This document shows, piece after piece, positions 57,039 to 64,000 of a DNA stretch of 64,000 nucleotides; within the stretch, counting starts at the first letter, position 1; each line of letters opens with the position of its first letter. The stretch spans positions 27,971 to 91,970 of the forward strand of contig NZ_FUIC01000022.1 of the NCBI RefSeq assembly GCF_900163695.1, in the 5' to 3' direction. This stretch comes from Gulosibacter sp. 10 (GTDB lineage: Bacteria; Actinomycetota; Actinomycetes; Actinomycetales; Microbacteriaceae). The translations under genes and the position numbers were made by a program. Below the pieces are notes generated by a model. It worked only from the letters and a program-made list of their open reading frames with translations. It searched no databases and had not been told where the DNA came from.

Positions 57039-57978
57039 GTCCGCCCCGCCCTCGGGCGGGAGCGCCGTCGCCGAGGAGCCGCGCCGGGCCAGGCCCCGCC
57101 GCGGATCGCTCCGGCGCCGCCCCGTCCGCGAGGCGCTGACCGCCTACGGGCTCGTCGCGCCCGCGCTCTTCGGCGTCTTCGCCTTCCTGCTGCTGCCAGT
57201 GCTCGTCCTGGTGCCGCTCTCCTTCGCCGACTGGGACCTGCTGCATCCGCTCGAATGGGTCGGCACGGCCAACTGGTCGGCGGCGCTCGCCAATCCCGAC
57301 GTGTGGAAGTCCTTCGGCGTCACGATGCTCTTCGTGCTCATGGTGCTGCCGCTGCAGGTCGGCCTCGGGCTGTGGCTCGCGACCCTGCTCGTGCGCAACC
57401 TGCCCGGCTCGGCCGTGTTCCGCACGCTGCTGGTGCTGCCCTGGGTGAGCGCCCCGGTCGTGCTCGGCGTGGTGTGGCGCTGGCTGCTCGACTACGACGG
57501 CGTCGTGAACCAGCTCCTCGGCGAGCACATCGGCTGGCTCACGGACGCGCGCTTCGCGCTGCCCGTGGTCGCGTTCGTGCAGGCCTGGACGCAGATCGGC
57601 TACGTCTCGCTCTTCTTCATGGCCGGGCTCACGAGTATCCCCGACGCGACCGTCGAGGCCGCGCGCATCGACGGCGCGAGCGACCGGCAGATCTTCTGGC
57701 GCATCAAGCTGCCGCTGCTGCGCCCCACGATGTTCTTCGTGACCGTGACGGGCATGATCGCGGCCTTCCAGGCCTTCGACCTCGTCTACACGCTCTCGCC
57801 GAACGGCGGCCCGCAGGGCACCACCGACCTCATCGCGGCGCGCATCTACTCGCAGGCTATCCCGTTCTCCAACCTCGGCCAGGCCGCGGTGCTCGCGATC
57901 ATGCTGTTCGTCCTGCTCGTCGCGGTCGCGCTCGTGCAGAACGCCTACTTCTCGCGGAGGACCACCTATGAGCGCTAG
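57031..57978 (+). CDS. Carbohydrate ABC transporter permease, MalF/MsmF type
   Basis: 315 residues. A disordered Arg/Pro-rich N-terminus (about 35) precedes six membrane helices. The ABC-contact loop EAARIDGASDRQIFWRIKLPLLRPT contains the EAA motif. It should pair with the second permease. It starts GTG inside the CCA gene and overlaps the next permease by 11 bases. Confidence 0.93.
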   Translation: MTESAPPSGGSAVAEEPRRARPRRGSLRRRPVREALTAYGLVAPALFGVFAFLLLPVLVLVPLSFADWDLLHPLEWVGTANWSAALANPDVWKSFGVTMLFVLMVLPLQVGLGLWLATLLVRNLPGSAVFRTLLVLPWVSAPVVLGVVWRWLLDYDGVVNQLLGEHIGWLTDARFALPVVAFVQAWTQIGYVSLFFMAGLTSIPDATVEAARIDGASDRQIFWRIKLPLLRPTMFFVTVTGMIAAFQAFDLVYTLSPNGGPQGTTDLIAARIYSQAIPFSNLGQAAVLAIMLFVLLVAVALVQNAYFSRRTTYER

Positions 57979-58858
57979 CACGGCGCCCGCCGGCGGCGGG
58001 CTGCGGAGGCGGATGGGCGGGCGCGCCGGGGCGAGCCGCGCCCGCGCCGCATGGCGCGGCATCGGCACCTACGCGGCCCTCGCGGCCGCGGGGCTGCTCA
58101 TGCTCGTGCCCTTCGTGCTCGCGATCCTCGTGGCCTTCACCTCGCCGCAGCAGTTCGCGGCCGAGGGCGTCACGATCCCCTGGCCGCCGACCGTCGAGAA
58201 CTTCCTCGCCCTCGGCGACCTGCGCGTGGACATGTGGCAGGCGGTCGGCACCACCTTCGCGGTCGTGGCGGTGGTCACGCTCGGCCAGCTGCTGTTCTCC
58301 ACCACGGCGGCCTTCGCCTTCGCGCGGATGCGCTTCCCCGGCCGCGAGCTGCTGTTCTGGCTGTTCCTCGCGACGCTCATGGTGCCGCAGGCCGTCACGG
58401 TCATCCCGCTGTACTTCATCATGTCCGAGGCGGGCTTCTACGGCAGCTTCCTCGGCCTCGTGCTGCCCTTCCTCTTCGGCTCCCCGTACGCGATCTTCCT
58501 GCTGCGGGAGCAGTTCCGGCAGATCCCGCAGGAGCTCCTCGACGCGATGCGCATGGACGGCGCCGGCACGCTGCGCATCCTCTTCGGCCTCGTCGTGCCG
58601 CTGTCGAAGCCCACGCTCGTGACGCTGCTGCTCATCACGGTGGTCACGCACTGGAACAACTTCATGTGGCCGCTCATGATCGGCGCCAACCGCATCCACG
58701 TGATCACGACGGCCACGGCGGCGCTGCAGGAGCAGCACCAGAACAACTTCACGCTCATGATGGCGGCGTCGATGCTCGCGATGATCCCGCTCATCGTGTT
58801 GTTCGTGGTCTTCCAGCGGCGCATCGTCGACTCGATCCGCATCACCGGCTTCCGCTAG
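57968..58858 (+). CDS. Carbohydrate ABC transporter permease, MalG/MsmG type
   Basis: 296 residues. Six helices; EAA-type loop ELLDAMRMDGAGTLRILFGLVVPLSKP, and the ending RRIVDSIRITGFR typical of MalG-like proteins (many end in G-x-x-K/R). Forms the transmembrane channel with the previous gene. No ATPase gene is in the operon, so a shared MsiK-like ATPase elsewhere is expected (known for actinobacterial sugar importers). Confidence 0.93.
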   Translation: MSASTAPAGGGLRRRMGGRAGASRARAAWRGIGTYAALAAAGLLMLVPFVLAILVAFTSPQQFAAEGVTIPWPPTVENFLALGDLRVDMWQAVGTTFAVVAVVTLGQLLFSTTAAFAFARMRFPGRELLFWLFLATLMVPQAVTVIPLYFIMSEAGFYGSFLGLVLPFLFGSPYAIFLLREQFRQIPQELLDAMRMDGAGTLRILFGLVVPLSKPTLVTLLLITVVTHWNNFMWPLMIGANRIHVITTATAALQEQHQNNFTLMMAASMLAMIPLIVLFVVFQRRIVDSIRITGFR

Positions 58859-58990
58859 GCGCGCCCGTATTACGTGAGTTTGCACGCACGGCGCTGCGGG
58901 CGCGCGAACTTTGGGAGAATGGGCGACGATTCCATGCGCGTACATACAACGGCGTCGCGTCGCGCGTCGTCGGCACAGAAAAGAGGGACT

Positions 58991-60307
58991 ATGACTTTCC
59001 GTCGAATCGCCGCCGGAGGAACGGCGCTGCTCGCCGCCTTCGCGCTCGCGGGATGCGCCCAGGGCGAAGGGGAGGGCGGCGGCGTCACGCTGTCGCTGCG
59101 GCTGTGGGACGAGAACGTCGCGAGCGCCTACGAGCAGTCCATCGCCGAGTTCGAGGCCGCCAACGAGGGCATCGACGTCGAGCTCAACGTGGTGCCCTGG
59201 GACCAGTACTTCACGACGCTCCGGAGCGACGTCTCCGCGGGTGCGGGCGACGACGTCTTCTGGCTGAACGGCGCCAACGTGAACGACTACGTCTCGAGCG
59301 GCAACCTGCTCGACATCGACGAGACGCTTGGCGCGGACGCCAAGGAAGCCTGGAACCCGGCCGTGGTCGAGCAGTACACCGTGGACGGGGCGCTCTACGG
59401 CGTGCCGCAGATCACCGACGGCGGCTCGGCGCTCTACATCAACGAGGAGCTGCTCGCCGAGGCCGGGGTCACCGCCCAGGAGCTCTCGGACGCGACCTGG
59501 AGCCTCGACCCGGAGGAGGACACGCTGCTGCCGCTGCTCCAGCAGCTCACGATCGACGCGAACGGCAACAACGCCGCCTCGCCCGAGTTCGACCCGGGCA
59601 GCGTGGAGACCTACGCGTTCAACGCCTCCACCGAGCTGCAGAACATCCTGCTGAACTTCATCGGCTCCAACGGCGGCACCTTCCAGGACGCCGAGGGCAA
59701 CCTGACCCTCACCGAGCCGAAGACCGTCGAGGCCTTCCAGTACCTCGTGGATCTCGTGGACGAGTACCACGTGGCCCCGCCCGCCGAGGCCACGAACAGC
59801 AACGGCGACTACACGCGCGACCAGTTCCTGCAGGGGAGCCTCGCGGTGTTCGAGTCGGGCACCTACAGCCTCGCGCCCATCGGCGAGGGCGCCTCGTTCG
59901 ACTGGGCCGTGACCGAGATCCCGGCCGGCCCGGCGGGCAAGGTCACGACCGCGCCCGGCGTCGTCGCGGCGGGCAACGCCAACACCGAGCACCCCGAGGA
60001 GGTCGCGGCGCTGCTCGAGTGGCTCGGCTCGGCCGAGGGCGCGGCGTTCATCGGCGCCGAGGGCGCCGCCGCCCCCGGCGTGACCGACGCGCTCGAGAGC
60101 TACAACGGCTACTGGGAGGAGCAGGGCGTCGACACCTCGCCGTTCTTCACCGTGACCGAGGGCGAGACCATCCCGCCCGTCACCGGCGAGAACTACCAGG
60201 CGCAGCAGGAGGCGTTCGTGCCGCACCTCAACGAGGTCTTCCTCGGCAACGTGCCCGTCGAGGAGGGGCTGCAGCAGGCGCAGGACGCCGCCGACGCGGT
60301 CTCCTAG
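58991..60307 (+). CDS. Extracellular sugar-binding lipoprotein of ABC importer
   Basis: 438 residues. A lipoprotein signal peptide (MTFRRIAAGGTALLAAFALAGC, lipobox ALAGC) is followed by a type-1 extracellular solute-binding domain: VTLSLRLWDENVASAYEQSI, FEAANEGIDVELNVVPWDQYF and later YGVPQITDGGSALYINEELL. AAGAGGGA precedes the ATG at 58991. Binds a carbohydrate and delivers it to the two permeases upstream; substrate not predictable. A terminator hairpin follows. Confidence 0.94.
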   Translation: MTFRRIAAGGTALLAAFALAGCAQGEGEGGGVTLSLRLWDENVASAYEQSIAEFEAANEGIDVELNVVPWDQYFTTLRSDVSAGAGDDVFWLNGANVNDYVSSGNLLDIDETLGADAKEAWNPAVVEQYTVDGALYGVPQITDGGSALYINEELLAEAGVTAQELSDATWSLDPEEDTLLPLLQQLTIDANGNNAASPEFDPGSVETYAFNASTELQNILLNFIGSNGGTFQDAEGNLTLTEPKTVEAFQYLVDLVDEYHVAPPAEATNSNGDYTRDQFLQGSLAVFESGTYSLAPIGEGASFDWAVTEIPAGPAGKVTTAPGVVAAGNANTEHPEEVAALLEWLGSAEGAAFIGAEGAAAPGVTDALESYNGYWEEQGVDTSPFFTVTEGETIPPVTGENYQAQQEAFVPHLNEVFLGNVPVEEGLQQAQDAADAVS

Positions 60308-60326
60308 CCGGGATCCGTCCGCCGAC

Positions 60327-60362
60327 GGGGCGGCACGACGCCTTCGGGCGCCGCGCCGCCCC
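60327..60362 (+). terminator. Nested hairpin terminator after the sugar-binding gene
   Basis: Outer stem GGGGCGGC (60327-60334) pairs with GCCGCCCC (60355-60362); inside it a CGCC-TTCG-GGCG hairpin (60339-60350) with a stable tetraloop. It begins 20 bases after the stop codon. Confidence 0.8.
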
Positions 60363-60600
60363 GCCGCTTTCCGGGTCGCCGCTTTGCCGGGTCGCGGAGG
60401 CTGCGCCCTTCGCGGCGGCCCAGCCTGGTCGCCGTTGCGCTCCCGGGCCTGCCGGTCCTGTGCCCGCGGTCTCGCTGCCCCTGTGCCCGGTCTCGCTGCC
60501 CCTGCATCCGGGGCTGCTGCCCTGTTCCCGGGCCTGCAGTCTTCCCCCTGTATCCAGGGTTGCCGTCCGTGCGCGGCCCCGCCGCCACTGCGCCCGCATT

Positions 60601-61053
60601 GGGGTGCATGGCTTCGGCATGCGCATATCTGCTTCCGCGGGGCTATGCGTCCGGATTCGGGAGGAGGCCGAGCCGGGCTCGGAGGCGGTAGGCGTACTCG
60701 GATGGGGTGCATGGCCCCGGCATCGGCATATCCGGTTCTGCGGAGCCATGCGTCCGAATTTGGGAGGGTGCAGCCGGCCTTGGAGGCGGTAGGTCTACTC
60801 GGATGGGATGCATGGCCCTGCCATCCGCATACGCGGGGTTGCGGGGCTATGCGTCCGAATTTGGGAGGACGTGCAGTCGGGCTCGGAGATGGGCAGGCGT
60901 ACTGGAATGGGGTGCATGGCTTCGGCGCGCGCACATCCGGTTCTGCGGGGCTATGCGTCCGGTTGGGCAGCCGGGCTTGGGGTGGCAGGTCTACTGGGAT
61001 GGGGTGCATGGCTCTGCCATCGATATATGCGGGGTTGCGGGGCTATGCGTCCT
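60601..61053. repeat. Tandem array of a ~100-bp hairpin-forming unit, five copies
   Basis: Copies begin at 60601, 60704, 60805, 60909 and 61001 (spacings 103, 101, 104, 92). Each runs GGGGTGCATGGC, then CGCATATC or a variant, then GGGGCTATGCGTCC, then in copies 1-3 CGAATTTGGGAGG-like sequence and a variable GC-rich link to the next GGATGGGG. GCATGGC and GCTATGC (GCCATGC in copy 2) can pair as a 7-bp stem. The open frames across it contain the repeat as protein shadows and no domain. A sixth copy lies at 42594-42653. Confidence 0.85.
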
Positions 61054-61323
61054 GATCCGGCAGGGCGCAGCGCAGTGCGCAGGGCGGACATCCGGGGAGA
61101 CGGGGGACCGGGCAGCCGCAGAACCGGGGCGCCCCGGAGCCGCGGAGCCGGGCAGTCAGGGGATCGAGGAGCCGGGCAGTCAGGGAGCCCCGGAGGGCGC
61201 GCGGTCATCCGCTGTCACGCGTCGTCATCGGCCGTCACGAGGAGATGAAGGCCCGGGCCCGCGGTTCTAGTGTCGGGAGGCAACGACGCATCCTCGCAGC
61301 ACGCGAACCGGAAGGTGAACCAC

Positions 61324-62553
61324 GTGAGTACAACCCCAGCATCCGCCCAGCCGTCCACGGCCGCGAACCGCCTGCGCCTCGGCGTCGCGCTCGAAGGCGC
61401 CGGATGGCATCCGGCGGCCTGGCGCGAGGCGTCCTCGCGGCCCCGCGAACTGTTCGACGCCGGCTACTGGCGCGACCTCATCCGCACCGCCGAGCGCGGC
61501 CTGCTCGACTTCGCGACCATCGAGGACGGCTTCGCGCTGCAGTCCTCGAACCGGCTGCGGCCGGATCGGCGCACCGACCAGGTGCGCGGCCGCCTCGACG
61601 CGCTGCTCATCGCCGCCGCCGTCGCCCCGCACACCGAGCGCATCGGCCTGCTGCCGACCGTGACGACCACCTTCACCGAGCCCTTCCACGTCGCGAAGGC
61701 CGTGGCCACGCTCGACCACGCGAGCCGCGGCCGCGGCGGCCTGCAGGCGAAGCTCTCGCTCGGCGAGGAGGAGTTCTCGGCCTTCGGGCGCCGGGAGTGG
61801 CCGCTCGCCGACTCCGGCGACCTGCGGCTCGACTCCGAGGCCGAGTTCGCCGAGGCGGCGGAGGCGCTCGAGGTGCTCCACCGGCTCTGGGACAGCTGGG
61901 AGGACGACGCGATCATCCGCGACGTCGAGACCGACCGCTTCCTCGACGCCGACCGTCTCCACACCGTCGACTTCGAGGGCGAGCATTTCAGCATCCGCGG
62001 CCCGCTCACGGTGCCCCGCTCGCCGCAGGGCCAGCCCGTGGTGTCGGCCCTCGCGCACGCCGAGACCCCGTACCGCTTCGCCGCCGGCGGCGCCGACCTC
62101 GTGTTCACCACCCCTGACGGCGCGCTCTACCGCGACGACGCCGCGAAGATCCTCGCCCAGCTGCGCGCGGCCGAGGCGGAGGCCGAGCGCGAGCAGCCGC
62201 TCGTGGCGCTCGCGGACCTCGTCGTCTTCCTCGACGCCGAGGCGGGATCCGGCCGCGACCGCCTCGCGCGCCTCGACGGCCTCGGAGAGCCGCTGGCCTC
62301 GGATGCGCAGATCGTCGCGGGCTCGGCGGCCGAGGTCGCCGACCGCATCCAGGAGCTCCACGAGGCCGGATTCGCCGGCGCGCGACTGCGCCCCGGCGTG
62401 AGCACCGACGACCTGCCCGCGATCGCCGACGGGCTCGTGCCCGAGCTGCAGCGCCGCGGCCTCTTCCACGACCACTACGAGGGCGAGACCCTCCGCGAGC
62501 GGCTCGGGCTGCCCGCCCGCGCCGCCAACCGCTACGAGCGCGTCTCCGCGTGA
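61324..62553 (+). CDS. LLM-class flavin-dependent oxidoreductase
   Basis: 409 residues from GTG at 61324 (VSTTPASAQPS), with GGAAGGTG upstream. The TIM-barrel luciferase-like pattern includes RLGVALEGAGWHPAAW, DLIRTAERGLLDFATIEDGF, TERIGLLPTVTTTFTEPFHVAKAVATLDHASRGRGG and VPRSPQGQPVV, as in the nitrilotriacetate/alkanesulfonate-type monooxygenase group. It uses FMNH2 supplied by a separate reductase. It forms a pair with the next gene 34 bases downstream. Substrate unknown. Confidence 0.9.
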   Translation: MSTTPASAQPSTAANRLRLGVALEGAGWHPAAWREASSRPRELFDAGYWRDLIRTAERGLLDFATIEDGFALQSSNRLRPDRRTDQVRGRLDALLIAAAVAPHTERIGLLPTVTTTFTEPFHVAKAVATLDHASRGRGGLQAKLSLGEEEFSAFGRREWPLADSGDLRLDSEAEFAEAAEALEVLHRLWDSWEDDAIIRDVETDRFLDADRLHTVDFEGEHFSIRGPLTVPRSPQGQPVVSALAHAETPYRFAAGGADLVFTTPDGALYRDDAAKILAQLRAAEAEAEREQPLVALADLVVFLDAEAGSGRDRLARLDGLGEPLASDAQIVAGSAAEVADRIQELHEAGFAGARLRPGVSTDDLPAIADGLVPELQRRGLFHDHYEGETLRERLGLPARAANRYERVSA

Positions 62554-62587
62554 CCGGCATCGAGATCTTCAGGAACGGAACCAGCAC

Positions 62588-63958
62588 ATGAGCAAGCAGG
62601 CGAAACGACAGGTCTTCCTCGCGGCCTACTACGCGGGGGTCAACGAGAGCGTGCTGTGGGAGGACAGCGAGCCCGGCGCGCAGATCGACTTCGACAGTCT
62701 CAAGCACGTCGTGCAGACCGCCGAGCGCGGCCGCTTCGACTACTTCTTCCTCGCGGAGGGCCTCGCGCTGCGGCAGCGCGGCGACCGGTTCTTCGAGCAC
62801 GACATCGCCGGGCGGCCCGACACGCTCCCCATCCTCGCGGCGCTCTCGGCGGTGACCGAGCACATCGGGCTCGTGGGCACCCTCAACACGACCTTCAACG
62901 AGCCCTACGAGCTCGCCCGACAGCTCGCCTCGCTCGACCACCTCTCGGGCGGCCGGGCCGGATGGAACGTCGTGACCTCCTTCGACGCCTACACGGGCGC
63001 GAACTTCCGCCGCGGCGGCTACCTGGACCGCGACCTGCGCTACCGGCGGGCGGAGGAGTTCGTGCATGCGGTCAAGGAGCTGTGGGACTCCTGGCCCGAG
63101 GACGCGATCCTCGCCGACAAGGACAGCGGTGAGTTCCTCGCCACGGACGCCGCGGGCGAGTTCGCGCGCAGCACCGACCAGTTCGACATCTCGGGCCGCT
63201 TCACGGTGCCGCGCAGCCCCCAGGGCCGCCCGGTGATCGTGCAGGCCGGCATCTCGGGCGACGGCCGCAACTTCGCCGCCGCGAACGCCGACGTGATCTT
63301 CTCGCCCTTCCACGCGAACCCGGAGGCGCAGGAGTTCTTCCGCGACGTCAAGCAGCGGGTCGAGGGCTTCGGCCGCCATCGCGACTCGCTGAAGATCCTG
63401 CCCGGCTCCGAGTTCGTGCTCGGCGACACCGAGGCCGAGGCGCAGGAGCTCGCGCGCGAGACGCTCGACCGCATCTACACGCCTACGACCGCGCTCGTGC
63501 GGCTCGAGCAGGTGTGGAACCGCGACCTGTCGAACTACGATCCGGACGGGCCGCTGCCCGACCTCGAGCCGGTGCTCGACGGGCCGAACCACATCCAGGG
63601 CCGCACCTTCTACATCGACCGGCAGGGCACGATCGACCAGCTCCGCGCACTCTCGGAGTCGCGGGGGCTCAACCTGCGCGAGACCGCGCGCGAGTTCTTC
63701 GGGCGGATCGATTACGTCGGCACGCCCGAGCAGGTCGCGGACCAGATCATCGACTTCGTCGACGGCGAGGGCGCGGACGGGCTCGTGCTCGGCCCGCGCG
63801 TGACCCCGCACGGCCTCGACGAGTTCGTCGACCGCGTCGTGCCGATCCTGCAGGAGCGCGGCGCGCTGCGCACCGAGTACGAGGGGTCGACGCTGCGCGA
63901 CAACCTCGGCCTGCCGGTGCCCGAGCGCGGCGAGCAGGCCCCCGCCTTCTTCGCCTGA
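62588..63958 (+). CDS. LLM-class monooxygenase, NtaA/SnaA/DszA family
   Basis: 456 residues. QVFLAAYYAGVNESVLW at the start, HVVQTAERGRFDYFFLAEGLALRQ, GLVGTLNTTFNEPYELARQLASLDHLSGGRAGWNVVTS (the family's GWNxVTS motif), GRFTVPRSPQGRPVIVQAGISGDGRNFAA and EFFGRIDYVGTPEQVADQI are complete. Family members split C-N or C-S bonds of chelators, sulfones or dibenzothiophene with FMNH2. AGGAACGGAACC precedes the ATG. Paired with the previous gene. Confidence 0.93.
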   Translation: MSKQAKRQVFLAAYYAGVNESVLWEDSEPGAQIDFDSLKHVVQTAERGRFDYFFLAEGLALRQRGDRFFEHDIAGRPDTLPILAALSAVTEHIGLVGTLNTTFNEPYELARQLASLDHLSGGRAGWNVVTSFDAYTGANFRRGGYLDRDLRYRRAEEFVHAVKELWDSWPEDAILADKDSGEFLATDAAGEFARSTDQFDISGRFTVPRSPQGRPVIVQAGISGDGRNFAAANADVIFSPFHANPEAQEFFRDVKQRVEGFGRHRDSLKILPGSEFVLGDTEAEAQELARETLDRIYTPTTALVRLEQVWNRDLSNYDPDGPLPDLEPVLDGPNHIQGRTFYIDRQGTIDQLRALSESRGLNLRETAREFFGRIDYVGTPEQVADQIIDFVDGEGADGLVLGPRVTPHGLDEFVDRVVPILQERGALRTEYEGSTLRDNLGLPVPERGEQAPAFFA

Positions 63959-63980
63959 CCGCGCCACCGCAGCCCCGTGG

Positions 63981-64000
63981 CCCCCCCCCCCCCCCCCCCC
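63981..64000. repeat. Poly-C run at the window end
   Basis: At least 20 uninterrupted C, reaching the right edge, 23 bases after the last stop codon. It may be a real homopolymer, a contig end or a sequencing artefact; the window does not show its full length. Confidence 0.8.

Noticed and set aside
57899..61009. A 1036-codon minus-strand frame over the sugar permease, binding protein and repeat array
   Set aside because: It is antisense to three clear genes; Arg/Ala/Asp-rich composition is the usual artefact of high-GC codon bias.
60308..61323. Protein-coding gene in the repeat array
   Set aside because: Frames on both strands show the repeated peptide only as a consequence of the ~100-bp repeat; unit lengths are not multiples of three.

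Overview
The window is about 64 kb of high-GC DNA from an actinobacterium, most likely a member of the Microbacteriaceae (a Leucobacter-like organism is my best guess, from gene order and protein style only). It carries the chromosomal replication origin with the textbook actinobacterial order. On the minus strand, reading away from the origin: dnaA, oriC, dnaN, recF, dciA, gyrB, gyrA, a DUF3566 gene, tRNA-Ile, tRNA-Ala. On the plus strand: rpmH, rnpA, yidD, yidC, jag/khpB, rsmG, then parA and parB. Further right come a D-Ala-D-Ala ligase-like gene, an aminotransferase, trxB-trxA, murJ, a DUF6049 gene and the CCA-adding enzyme, a neighbourhood typical of the family.

Region by region. 1-12.5 kb holds accessory genes: an edge MFS exporter with a DUF1684 gene, an HSP90-like ATPase paired with a large helical-repeat protein, two short-chain dehydrogenases (one with a MarR regulator) and several uncharacterised proteins. 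12.5-27.4 kb is the replication, translation and membrane-insertion core. 27.4-34.3 kb is a gene-poor stretch of distinctly lower GC between rsmG and parA; it begins with a frameshifted thiolase remnant. 34.3-36.5 kb is parAB. 36.5-42.7 kb is a catabolic-looking cytochrome P450 cluster (MHS transporter, P450, LysR regulator, [2Fe-2S] ferredoxin, ferredoxin reductase). 42.7-55.5 kb mixes housekeeping genes with a flavin-dependent oxidoreductase operon under a MarR gene with a double palindromic operator. 55.6-60.3 kb is the CCA enzyme followed by a carbohydrate ABC importer lacking its own ATPase. 60.3-61.3 kb is a tandem repeat array without genes. 61.3-64 kb encodes two luciferase-like monooxygenases.

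The main discovery is the rsmG-parA interval. It has no convincing intact gene but contains 14 ParB-binding parS sites in 5.4 kb (8 perfect 14-bp palindromes and 6 copies of one single-mismatch variant), spaced on average about 416 bp, ending in the parA leader. I found no comparable site elsewhere in the window. It looks like a dedicated compact centromere next to the genes that read it, with oriC about 7 kb away. How ParA, ParB and this island cooperate follows from known ParABS biology; that the spacing and gene-free character matter is my inference.

Secondary observations are several dispersed or tandem non-coding repeats: two families of long hairpins in intergenic gaps, four short tandem arrays between oriC and dnaA, a 15-bp minisatellite after parB, and a roughly 100-bp hairpin-like unit repeated five times at 60.6-61.05 kb with a further copy at 42.6 kb. 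Coordinates of short sites were counted by hand and may be off by a base.
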